A stretch of 44,229 nt of DNA from assembly GCA_903825765.1 (NCBI GenBank), contig CAIKBU010000084.1:1-44229 (forward strand), in the 5' to 3' direction. Made by a program: the position numbers and the translations under genes. A model generated the notes under the pieces. That model had not been told where the DNA came from. It saw nothing but the letters and a program-made list of their open reading frames with translations, and did not search any database. How positions within the stretch are numbered: position 1 is the first letter of the stretch; the number at the start of each line of letters is the position of its first letter. Positions 32,914 through 40,079 of the stretch are shown in pieces. The DNA comes from an uncultured Actinomycetes bacterium (lineage in GTDB: Bacteria; Actinomycetota; Acidimicrobiia; Acidimicrobiales; RAAP-2).

Positions 32914-33795
32914 ATGGACGACGAAATTTTCACGCGCATGATGCCGCTGGCGGAACCTGACCTCAACGAGCCGGTACTCATTTACGCCCTCGAAGGCTGG
33001 ATAGACGCCGGGATGGGCACCGCCACGGCAATCGCCACCCTGCTCAGCACCGTGCACACCGAACCGTTGGCCACCTTCGACACCGACTACTTCATCGATC
33101 AACGGGCCCGCCGGCCGATGGTGCGTATCGTCGACGGTGTCACCATCGAACTCACGTGGCCAGAGATTTCGCTTCGCTGGGGCCGCGACCACGACGGTGC
33201 CGACATCTTGTTCCTCGTCGGACCCGAGCCTGATTTTCACTGGAGTGACTTCGTCGACGCCGTCACCGACGCCGCCCTCAGTTACAACGTTCGTCTGGCG
33301 CTCGGCCTCGGCGCCTTCCCCGCCCCCACCCCGCACACCCGTCCCGTGCGCGTCATTGGCACCGCTCCCGAACAGAGTGCCAACTTGCTCGCAAGCATCG
33401 GCACGGTCTCGGGTGAACTCGAAGTGCCCGCCGGCATCAACTCGGCCCTCGAGTTGGGATTTGCGGATGTTGACATCGAAGTGATGACCCTGTGGGCGCG
33501 CGTGCCGCACTACGTGGCCTCGATGCCCTACCCCCAAGCGTCGGCCGCACTTATTGAAGGCGTGGCTCGCATTGCTGGCCTGACCCTTGATTCGAGCTCA
33601 TTGCGTGTCGTGGCCGAAGAGGCGCGAGCGCGGGTCGATGACCTCGTCGCCAACAATCCCGATCACGCCACCATGGTGGAGCAGCTCGAGCAGGTTGCCG
33701 ATGAAGACGAGGGGCACTCGTTGGGTGACGTTCTCCCGAGCGGCGACGAACTCGCGGCCGAGCTCGAGCAGTTTCTTCGCGGCGAAGGGGCCTAG
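32914..33795 (+). CDS. PAC2-family protein
   Basis: 293 residues from the ATG at 32914, which has GGAGG 6 bases upstream; a longer frame from 32833 lacks such a site and its N-terminus looks non-native. The segments PVLIYALEGWIDAGMGTATAI and WARVPHYVASMPYPQASAALIEGVARIAGL are typical of the PAC2 (proteasome assembly chaperone 2-like) family common in actinobacteria. Their role in bacteria is not settled. The C-terminus is acidic. The TAG overlaps the stop of the convergent YgjP-like gene through CTAG. Confidence 0.88.
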   Translation: MDDEIFTRMMPLAEPDLNEPVLIYALEGWIDAGMGTATAIATLLSTVHTEPLATFDTDYFIDQRARRPMVRIVDGVTIELTWPEISLRWGRDHDGADILFLVGPEPDFHWSDFVDAVTDAALSYNVRLALGLGAFPAPTPHTRPVRVIGTAPEQSANLLASIGTVSGELEVPAGINSALELGFADVDIEVMTLWARVPHYVASMPYPQASAALIEGVARIAGLTLDSSSLRVVAEEARARVDDLVANNPDHATMVEQLEQVADEDEGHSLGDVLPSGDELAAELEQFLRGEGA

Positions 33796-34376
33796 CCGAC
33801 CTCGACGTCGCTCTCGATGCGCAGTCCTAGGCCGAGGGCGTAGCCCTCGAGGTAGAGCGCGCACTCACCCTGTCGGGGATGGCGATTCGCCCATTCGTGA
33901 AAGGCCGCGGAGTGATCGGCTTCGTGCAGGTGCGCCAGTTCATGGACCAGCACCGCGTCAATAACCCATTCGGGGCACTGCTGCAACCGGGTGGAAACGC
34001 GAACTTCTCGTGTGTCCGGTGAACACGACGCCCATCGCCGACGTTGCGAGGTGCTCCACCGCACTGAGGCGGCCTGGACGCCATCAAGGTAGAGTTCGGC
34101 CAAGGTAGCGGCACGAGCTTCGAGGCCCGCATCACCACTATTGACCGACGGACGCTGCGTCATCAAGCGTTCGACGAGTGCATCGACGAGCGAGGCACGC
34201 TCTCGTCCGCGGAGGCGGGCGGGAATCTGGACCACGATACGGTGACCCGACCAGTGCGCCGTGCCCGTCTTTGTCCGTCGTGCCGACGCCCGAATCTCGA
34301 CCTCGGGACGGTCGAACCGAGGTGGCTCTATCGTCACTGTCGAAGTCACGGTTGGTGTCGCCCGAAGTCGCGCCAT
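33792..34376 (-). CDS. YgjP/DUF45-like zinc metallopeptidase
   Basis: 194 residues. The zinc motif VLVHELAHLHEADHSAAFHEW (HExxH with a third histidine) and RWTSQRRRWASCSPDTREVRVS-like segments (VRWSTSQRRRWASCS) identify the YgjP (M48-like, SprT-type) group. Substrate unknown. It follows leuS, sharing one base, so it is the second gene of that unit. Confidence 0.88.
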   Translation of the reverse strand: MARLRATPTVTSTVTIEPPRFDRPEVEIRASARRTKTGTAHWSGHRIVVQIPARLRGRERASLVDALVERLMTQRPSVNSGDAGLEARAATLAELYLDGVQAASVRWSTSQRRRWASCSPDTREVRVSTRLQQCPEWVIDAVLVHELAHLHEADHSAAFHEWANRHPRQGECALYLEGYALGLGLRIESDVEVG

Positions 34377-36841
34377 TAGAGAATGATGTTGACCAAACGT
34401 GGCGGCACGGCCACGACGCGAGCCGGTGACGCCCCCGCGAGGGCAGTGCCGATAACTTCGTCGGCTAACGCGGCGGCGGTAGCGTCGGCCTCGGAGATGT
34501 CGGGTGAAACCTCCACCCGTGACTTCACCTTGCCGTTGATCTGCACGACCATCGTCACGAGGGCGCGAGCGGTGAGGGCCTCGTCAGCGACGGGCCAGGT
34601 CTGCTCGTGCACGCTCAGTCCCTCGTGGCGGGACTCCCAGAGTTCAGCGGTAATGTGCGGCGCCATGGGGGCGAGCAGGCGTAGCAAGAGGTCCAGGCAC
34701 TCGTCGAGAGTGCCGCGATGGGCCCCGTCAGTGGACCGAGCCCACTTGGAAATCGTGTTGAGTAGTTCCATCAACGCCGCGACCGCCGTGTTGTAACTCC
34801 ACTTCTCGAGGCCGTCGGTGACGCGCACAATTGTTCGGTGCGTTTCGCGCAGTACTTCGAGATCAGCCTCCCCGCGGTCGTCGTGGAAGTGGCACTCGTC
34901 ATACTGACAGAGTCGATAGATGCGGTCGAGAAAGCGGGCGCACCCCTCGATCACGTCTTCGGTCTGTTCAGTCCAGTCCACGTCGTCGGCCGGTGGGCCG
35001 ACGAAGAGATGGAAGAGGCGAAGTCCATCGGCCCCCACCGTGTCGTAGTACTTCTCAGGGGCAATAAGGTTCCCCTTCGACTTGGACATCTTGGAGCCAT
35101 CAAGTCGAATCATGCCCTGGGTGAAGAGGCGCTTGAAGGGCTCGCGCGGCAGGCCGGGGGCGAGGCCAACATCGACGAGGGCCTTGAGGTAGAAGCGGGC
35201 GTAGAGCAGGTGGAGAATGGCGTGTTCGATACCACCGATGTACTGATCAACCGGCATCCACTTGGCTACCTGCTCGGGGTCAAAGGCCTTGCCTTCCGTG
35301 AAGGGGTCGGCGTAGCGCAGGAAGTACCACGAGGAGTCGGTGAACGTGTCCATGGTGTCGGCTTCGCGGCGAGCCACTCCCCCACACGTCGGACACGTGG
35401 TGGCGCGGAAGCCTTCGTGCGTGGCCAATGGTGATTGACCCGACTTGTCCATGACGACGTCGTCGGGGGCGACCACGGGCAACTGATCGAGGGGCACCGG
35501 CACGATGCCACAACCGTCGCAGTAGACCACCGGGATCGGGCAACCCCAGAAACGCTGGCGCGACACGAGCCAGTCGCGGAGGCGGTAGTTGACCTTGCGC
35601 AGACCGTTGGCGTTCTGCTCCAGAAATACAGCCGCCTGCTCCTTCGCGGTGGGGACGTCGAGACCATCGAGGAAGCCCGAGTTGATGTGGAGGCCGTCGC
35701 CGCTGTAGGCCCCACCCTCGAAGTCATCGGGGGTCGCAATGGTTCGCACGATGGGCAGACCGTGTACCTGGGCGAAGGCGTAATCTCGCTCGTCTTCGGC
35801 GGGCACGGCCATAATCGCGCCGGTACCGTAGGTGCCGAGTACGTAATCGGCCACGTAGACCGGCACGGACTCACCACTAAAGGGATTGATGACGAACGAG
35901 CCGGTAAAGGCGCCGCGCTTATCGAGGCTGGCGCCGGTGTCCGATGACGAGGTTCGCTCGAGCTCCGTGGCCTGGCTCGCGCGAGCAACGAGTGCCTCGA
36001 CGGTGGCGCGTTCGTCGTCGGTCGTGAGGAAGTCGAGCATGGGGTGTTCGGGTGCGACCACGGCGTAGGTGACGCCAAAACCGGTGTCGGGGCGCGTAGT
36101 GAAGACGCGCAGGGCCTTGGACGCGTCGACCGCGAGGGGCAAGTCAAACTCGACGCCTTCGCTTCGGCCAATCCAGTTGCGCTGCATGGTCTTGACCCGT
36201 TCGGGCCATTCGAGAGTGTCGATGTCGTTAAGCAACTCTTCGGCGTAGTCCGTGATCTTAAAGAACCACTGTTCGAGATTCTTGCGCTCAACAAGATCAC
36301 CCGAACGGTCGCAGGTGCCGTCAGCATTCACTTGCTCGTTCGCGAGTACCGTGGCACAGCCGGGGCACCAGTTCACCGGTGCTTCAGCCCGATACGCCAA
36401 GCCGGCCTCCAAAAAGGTCAGGAATATCGTCTGCGCCCACTTCATATACCGGGGGTCGTGGCTAAAGACTTCACGGCGCCAGTCGTAAACCGCTCCGAGC
36501 CGACGTACGGAATTCTTCAGCTCCCCCATCCGAGCGTCGGTGAACAGGCGTGGGTGCGATCCGGCCTTGATGGCGGCATTTTCGGCCGGTAGACCAAAAG
36601 AGTCAAAGCCGAATGGAGACAAGACGGCCTTGCCTCGCATCGTCTGGTATCGAACGACGAGGTCGCCAAAGGTGTAGTTACGGATGTGGCCCTGGTGCGC
36701 AGTGCCAGACGGGTAGGGGTACATGCAAAGGGCGTAGAAGCGCTCACGGGGATCGTCGTTGTCGACCTCGTAGGTCCCTTCGTCAAGCCAACGGGCTTGC
36801 CATTTCTGTTCAATTGCACTTACATCAAAGGGGCGGGCCAT
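34376..36841 (-). CDS. leuS: Leucyl-tRNA synthetase
   Basis: 821 residues from ATG 36841. The HIGH-type motif is YPYPSGTAHQGHIRNYTFGD, the zinc/CP1 region contains CPGCATVLANEQV, the editing domain FTTRPDTGFGVTYAVVAPEHP, a second cysteine pair CPTCGGVARREADTMDTFTDS, and KMSKS reads GSKMSKSKGN. It charges and proofreads tRNA-Leu. A GTG two codons upstream (36847) is also in frame, but TAGAAT lies exactly 6 bases before ATG 36841, the clearest leaderless promoter in the window. This rules out a T-box leader. Confidence 0.97.
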   Translation of the reverse strand: MARPFDVSAIEQKWQARWLDEGTYEVDNDDPRERFYALCMYPYPSGTAHQGHIRNYTFGDLVVRYQTMRGKAVLSPFGFDSFGLPAENAAIKAGSHPRLFTDARMGELKNSVRRLGAVYDWRREVFSHDPRYMKWAQTIFLTFLEAGLAYRAEAPVNWCPGCATVLANEQVNADGTCDRSGDLVERKNLEQWFFKITDYAEELLNDIDTLEWPERVKTMQRNWIGRSEGVEFDLPLAVDASKALRVFTTRPDTGFGVTYAVVAPEHPMLDFLTTDDERATVEALVARASQATELERTSSSDTGASLDKRGAFTGSFVINPFSGESVPVYVADYVLGTYGTGAIMAVPAEDERDYAFAQVHGLPIVRTIATPDDFEGGAYSGDGLHINSGFLDGLDVPTAKEQAAVFLEQNANGLRKVNYRLRDWLVSRQRFWGCPIPVVYCDGCGIVPVPLDQLPVVAPDDVVMDKSGQSPLATHEGFRATTCPTCGGVARREADTMDTFTDSSWYFLRYADPFTEGKAFDPEQVAKWMPVDQYIGGIEHAILHLLYARFYLKALVDVGLAPGLPREPFKRLFTQGMIRLDGSKMSKSKGNLIAPEKYYDTVGADGLRLFHLFVGPPADDVDWTEQTEDVIEGCARFLDRIYRLCQYDECHFHDDRGEADLEVLRETHRTIVRVTDGLEKWSYNTAVAALMELLNTISKWARSTDGAHRGTLDECLDLLLRLLAPMAPHITAELWESRHEGLSVHEQTWPVADEALTARALVTMVVQINGKVKSRVEVSPDISEADATAAALADEVIGTALAGASPARVVAVPPRLVNIIL

Positions 36842-36847
36842 CCCCAC

Positions 36848-36853
36848 ATTCTA
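36848..36853 (-). promoter_or_regulatory. Leaderless -10 element of leuS
   Basis: TAGAAT, spacer GTGGGG (6 bases), ATG at 36841. The match to the actinobacterial -10 is good. Confidence 0.65.
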
Positions 36854-37030
36854 GGGAAAGACCTCCGGCCGAAGTATGCCCTCGGAGCGAACCAGCTGCA
36901 CCACACTTTTGATCGGGCCTCGTGAGCATCCCACCGTCAACCAGCACGAATGCCGGCCCCGCAATTAGTGGACAGCGGAGAATGCTGCTTCTTTTGTCTT
37001 AATCGAGATTAAAGTGGTGGTGGTGTTTTT

Positions 37031-37058
37031 TTGTCCGGCCGCAACAACCTGCTAGGAT
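37031..37058 (+). promoter_or_regulatory. tRNA-Ala promoter
   Basis: TTGTCC (37031-37036), 16-base spacer, TAGGAT (37053-37058); the tRNA begins 12 bases later. A 6-base inverted repeat TTAATC-GA-GATTAA (36999-37012) lies just upstream with unknown meaning. Confidence 0.5.
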
Positions 37059-37069
37059 TGACACTTCGC

Positions 37070-37145
37070 GGGGGTATAGCTCAGCTGGCAGAGCACTTGC
37101 ATGGCATGCAAGGGGTCATGGGTTCAAATCCCATTACCTCCACCA
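37070..37145 (+). tRNA. tRNA-Ala(GGC)
   Basis: Complete cloverleaf with encoded CCA. The acceptor GGGGGTA pairs with TACCTCC and contains the G3-U70 pair that marks tRNA-Ala. The anticodon stem is CTTGC/GCAAG with loop ATGGCAT, anticodon GGC; the T-loop is TTCAAAT. A perfect 12-base terminator hairpin follows. Confidence 0.97.
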
Positions 37146-37158
37146 AAATGTCCTCATT

Positions 37159-37194
37159 CGAACCCCGGTCTAATAATGGACCGGGGTTCGTTTT
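37159..37194 (+). terminator. Rho-independent terminator after tRNA-Ala
   Basis: CGAACCCCGGTC and GACCGGGGTTCG form a perfect 12-base stem with loop TAATAATG, then TTTT. Confidence 0.88.
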
Positions 37195-37299
37195 GGCTCC
37201 ATCCATGATCCAGCCTCGGAACCCCTCGTTGTGGAAGGCCGCGAAGGGCTGCTGCATGGGGGCGTGGACGTTTGAGTCAGTTGGATACGATAGGCACTT

Positions 37300-37471
37300 C
37301 AAATACCTCAAGCGACTGACAGTTCTTGTCCCGCCAATGGAACTCCAAGTGAGGTTCGGTCACTTGGTGGGCTCCGTAAGTGACCTCTCTAGGCAACTTG
37401 GAAGTGAGGAGGCGGAGCTTGCAGATCTCTTTGCATCTCTCCAACAGAAGGCCTTCCAAGGAGCACTGTGA
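37300..37471 (+). pseudogene. Type I restriction specificity subunit (hsdS), C-terminal fragment
   Basis: The last about 55 residues of the open frame (YLKRLTVLVPPMELQVRF, SVSDLSRQLGSEEAELADLF, ASLQQKAFQGAL) match the C-terminal end of HsdS: the PPxELQxRF turn and the central conserved helix that separates target-recognition domains. Everything upstream in this frame reads through the terminator and tRNA-Ala, so the N-terminal recognition domains and hsdM are gone. The stop overlaps the GTG of the hsdR-like frame by 4 bases, keeping the original operon junction. Exact left edge of the fragment is uncertain. Confidence 0.75.
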
Positions 37472-37914
37472 GCGCATTCGATTTCCTCTCTGCCGATTTC
37501 TCCTCGATCTATGAGGAAGCCGATAAGGCGTTCAACGCTGCTATCCCTGATCCTCGAACCTCGTGCTTCTACTCACGACGCACTGTTGAACAAGCTGTCC
37601 GGTGGGCATTCAAGGCTGATTCAACTCTTGCCCTTGGCTACAACGACACGCTCAGCGACCTCATCAACGACCCTACCTTCAAGGCGCTCATGGGGACCAA
37701 GGTCTTCCACATCGCCAAGGAAGTCGTGCGCCAAGGCAACCAGGCAGTGCATGAAGACCAACGAGTTACACAGCGAGATTCCATCACTGCCCTCTCTGGA
37801 CTCTTTCAATTCTGCTTCTGGTTTGCGCGTACCTACGGCTCCACCAAGCCTGCTGACGATCTGAAATTCGATCCCCGTTTCCTGCCGAGACGGCGGTGCT
37901 GTCGGTTTAGTTGA
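37468..37914 (+). pseudogene. Type I restriction subunit (hsdR-like), N-terminal fragment with DUF4145
   Basis: 148 codons. SIYEEADKAFNAAIPDPRTSCFYSRRTVEQAVRWAF and KVFHIAKEVVRQGNQAVHEDQRVTQRDSITALSGLFQFCFWFARTYG match the DUF4145 domain that begins many HsdR-type restriction subunits (DEAD/DEAH helicase-nuclease). The family-like sequence ends at about LKFDPRFLP, close to where the IS3 element begins (37898); the nuclease and motor domains are absent and do not reappear after the IS. So this restriction system is inactive. The start is GTG coupled to the hsdS stop. Confidence 0.75.
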
Positions 37915-37924
37915 CATCTAGTTT

Positions 37925-37943
37925 CCAGAGACGTGGTCTCTGG
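37925..37943. repeat. Hairpin between left IS end and orfA
   Basis: CCAGAGAC-GTG-GTCTCTGG, a perfect 8-base stem just inside the left inverted repeat. Such structures in IS elements can shield the transposase gene from outside transcripts. Confidence 0.6.
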
Positions 37944-37957
37944 GGAAAGATGGAGAC

Positions 37958-38242
37958 ATGGCACAGCGATACCCCAAGGAGTTCCGTGACGATGTGGTCA
38001 AAGTGGCCCGTCTGCACCAAGCTCCCATGACCCAGATTGCGAAGGACTTCGGCATCTCCGCAGCGACGCTCTACGAGTGGATCAGAAAAGCCGACATCGA
38101 CGACGGTGCTCGCCCGGGCGTCACGTCGGCTCAGGCCGAGGAGAACCGCGATCTGCGCCGGCGAAATCGCGTCCTCGAACAGGAGGTCGAGATCCTGCGT
38201 CGAGCCACTGCCTACTTCGCCAAGGGCCTCGCCCCAAAATGA
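37958..38242 (+). CDS. IS3-family transposase OrfA
   Basis: 94 residues. Helix-turn-helix at about 10-45 (EFRDDVVKVARLHQAPMTQIAKDFGISAATLYEWIRKADI) and a C-terminal leucine-zipper-like coil (ENRDLRRRNRVLEQEVEILRRATAYF). It binds the IS ends. The ATG follows AAAGATGGAG. Its stop lies in CCCCAAAATGA, which overlaps the orfB ATG by 4 bases; coupling or a -1 frameshift at the A run would make the OrfAB fusion. Confidence 0.93.
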   Translation: MAQRYPKEFRDDVVKVARLHQAPMTQIAKDFGISAATLYEWIRKADIDDGARPGVTSAQAEENRDLRRRNRVLEQEVEILRRATAYFAKGLAPK

Positions 38243-39114
38243 CCTACCCGCTCGTCCGCGAGTTGGCCGAGGACGGCATTGCCGTCTCGGTGACGTGCCG
38301 GGTCCTGAAGTTCTCCTCCCAGGGCTACTACCAGTGGTTGAAGAAACCATGCTCGAAGCGCGACTACGACAACGCGCATCTCACCAACGCGCTGATCGAC
38401 CTGCACCGCGACGATCCGGGCTTCGGTTACCGCTTTATGGCCGATGAACTCGAGTTGCTCGAGGAGTTCGTCGGTGAGCGACGAGTGTGGCGACTGTGCT
38501 CAGAGATGTCGATCTTCTCGGCCTTTACCAAGAAGGGCAAGGCCTCGAAGAAGCCCGGTGCTGCGGTCCACGACGACTTGGTGCAGCGCAAGTTCAGCGC
38601 GTCACGGATGAACGAGCTCTGGTTCACCGACATCACCGAACACCCCACTGGTGAAGGCAAGCTCTACATGGCCTCGATCGAGGACGCCTTCTCGGGGCGC
38701 ATCGTCGGCTATTCGATTGGCCCACGCATGACGAGGCACCTGGCCTGCGCGGCCCTGCGCAACGCCATGGCCCTGCGCGAGCACCAGGGAACCATCTGTC
38801 ACAGCGACAGGGGATCTCAATTTCGAAGCCGGGACTTCGTGTTGATGTTGAAGAACAACGGACTCTTCGGCTCCATGGGACGAGTGGCCGCCGCGGGTGA
38901 CAACGCTCGCATGGAGTCGTTCCACTCATTGCTGCAGAACAACGTGCTCGACACGAAGAAGTGGGAGACCCGAGAGGAACTCCGCTTGGCGATCGTCACC
39001 TGGATCGAGCGGACCTATCACCGCCGGCGCCGCAAGCGCAGTCTCGGCCGCATGACGCCAGTGGAATTTGAAGCCGTGTTTCAGGCCGTTGACGAAGTCG
39101 ATGTCGCGGCGTGA
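38239..39114 (+). CDS. IS3-family transposase OrfB (DDE integrase)
   Basis: 291 residues. The retroviral-integrase-like core has the DDE triad in LWFTDITEHPTG, ICHSDRGSQFRS and DNARMESFHSLLQNN, followed by the conserved RTYHRRRRKRSLGRMTPVEFE. The frame is open further upstream, but ATG at 38239 overlapping orfA is the natural start. No inactivating change is seen. Confidence 0.93.
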   Translation: MTYPLVRELAEDGIAVSVTCRVLKFSSQGYYQWLKKPCSKRDYDNAHLTNALIDLHRDDPGFGYRFMADELELLEEFVGERRVWRLCSEMSIFSAFTKKGKASKKPGAAVHDDLVQRKFSASRMNELWFTDITEHPTGEGKLYMASIEDAFSGRIVGYSIGPRMTRHLACAALRNAMALREHQGTICHSDRGSQFRSRDFVLMLKNNGLFGSMGRVAAAGDNARMESFHSLLQNNVLDTKKWETREELRLAIVTWIERTYHRRRRKRSLGRMTPVEFEAVFQAVDEVDVAA

Positions 39115-39758
39115 GATTATGGAAAGAAACTGTCAACTAAACCGACAGCAGCGCCTTGTGTCTGCATAGATCTTTTCAGTCATTGTCCACTCTTGAAACC
39201 CAATCTAGATTCGAGGTCGTCTTCAAAGAAGGAGATTGTAGAGTTGGGATTAAAAGGGGCTTGCCCATTGCGAGTCCAGCAGTGATGAACAATCGCTGAA
39301 AACCCTAAAGATCCCGCTACCAAGGTGTTGTATGCCTTGCCACCGACTCCGAAACGCGCTCTATGTTACAACTCCTCCTCACCGATGCTTCCCTGAACGG
39401 ACTGCAGCGACTTATTGTGCCGGGTTACTTCGGCAATCTGGTTCGCACCTACTTTGCTTTTAGCCAACTGCGGTAACACGCTGCATTTCCCGGAAGGGTC
39501 TACAAAGGTGACGACAGGCCAAAATCGAGCTTTTTTTGCCAATTTTGAAGTCTAGGAACCAGATTCGGCGACACGCTTGGGGACGTGGGCCAACTTTCCG
39601 CGCAGTTTCACTAGGAGAAATGGCGGGATACGGACGCCTACGAACGGCCTTGAGATGGACTCAGGCTTCCCCAATCCAAAGGGATGCCTTTGGAATGACT
39701 ATCAACGAGACATCGAACTAAGAACGCATCGCAATGATCAGCGCATCGCACAGGTGTT

Positions 39759-39818
39759 TGGGCATTAGTTGGGCATTAGTTGGGCATTAGTGGGCATTAG
39801 TGGGCATTAAATGGGCAT
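39759..39818 (+). repeat. Short tandem repeat TGGGCATTAG
   Basis: Six near-identical units TGGGCATTAG(T), spaced 10-11 bases, starting at 39759, 39770, 39781, 39791, 39801 and 39812; the last two are altered (TAA, TGT). Related GGGCGTT units lie at 40032-40051 and one TGGGCATTAA at 43188-43197. There are no spacers, so it is not CRISPR. Spacing near one helical turn would put a bound protein on one face of the DNA. Confidence 0.8.
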
Positions 39819-39906
39819 GTAACGGCGGTCAGTCATGGTCACTCGTGGTCAACAATGGACAGATCAAAAGCCTTGCAATCATTGGGCTTTTGCCCGATTT
39901 TCTTTG

Positions 39907-39953
39907 CAGTCCCAACGGGATTCGAACCCGTGCCTCCACCTTGAGAGGGTGGC
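39907..39953 (-). tRNA. tRNA-Glu(CTC) 3' fragment (putative att site)
   Basis: On the minus strand the anticodon arm CCACC-CTCTCAA-GGTGG (anticodon CTC), a 4-base variable loop, the T-arm ACGGG-TTCGAAT-CCCGT and a 3' acceptor strand TGGGACT-G are present. The D-arm and 5' acceptor are missing and no CCA is encoded, so it is not a working gene. A 3' half alone is what remains at one end of an element integrated into a tRNA. That orientation puts the element, and the intact tRNA-Glu, to the right. Confidence 0.7.
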
Positions 39954-40031
39954 TAACTTCGCCGAAAGTTTTTCAGATATTACCTGATTAACGTCTACTT
40001 ATAGACATCAAAGAATTCGAAAAACGGCCCG

Positions 40032-40051
40032 TTGGGCGTTCTACGGGCGTT
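40032..40051 (+). repeat. Two GGGCGTT units beside the tRNA fragment
   Basis: GGGCGTTCTACGGGCGTTAG holds two degenerate copies of the GGGCATTAG repeat, 11 bases apart, on the other side of the tRNA-Glu fragment. Could be arm-type integrase sites. Confidence 0.4.
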
Positions 40052-40079
40052 AGTGATCGAGGCCAACTCATTCCATTGG

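Larger units (their letters stand above)
37898..39149 (+). mobile_element. Complete IS3-family insertion sequence
   Basis: Perfect 18-base terminal inverted repeats, GCTGTCGGTTTAGTTGAC at 37898-37915 and its complement at 39132-39149. The inner 16 bases begin TG and end CA as IS3 ends do, so the real element may be 37900-39147. Inside are orfA and orfB in overlapping frames, both intact. It disrupts the hsdR-like gene. No clear target duplication beyond two bases (GC) can be seen. It is probably a functional copy. Confidence 0.93.
39150..40079. other. Gene-free accessory stretch
   Basis: About 930 bases without a credible gene; the short frames here have no family look. It holds a perfect hairpin TCCAAAGG-GATG-CCTTTGGA (39675-39694), six tandem TGGGCAT repeats (39759-39818), a tRNA-Glu 3' fragment (39907-39953) and two further GGGCGTT copies (40032-40051). 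It looks like a worn integration junction. Confidence 0.6.

Noticed and set aside
36842-37030. T-box or other leader riboswitch upstream of leuS
   Set aside because: The -10 element lies 6 bases from the start codon, leaving no leader; no specifier or antiterminator structure is visible.
37031-37300. N-terminal half of the open frame ending at 37471
   Set aside because: It reads through the tRNA-Ala promoter, tRNA and terminator; only its C-terminal part resembles HsdS.
38077-38238. Extended start of the IS3 OrfB frame
   Set aside because: This part lies in the orfA coding region in another frame and has no OrfB similarity.
39536-39768. Two short overlapping frames
   Set aside because: No ribosome binding site, no family resemblance, and they lie in degraded accessory DNA.
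39759-39819. Possible CRISPR array
   Set aside because: Units are only 10-11 bases and follow each other without spacers; no cas genes are present.
39800-39991. 63-codon frame across the tRNA-Glu fragment
   Set aside because: PNGIRTRASTL is the usual mistranslation of a tRNA T-arm; no gene here.
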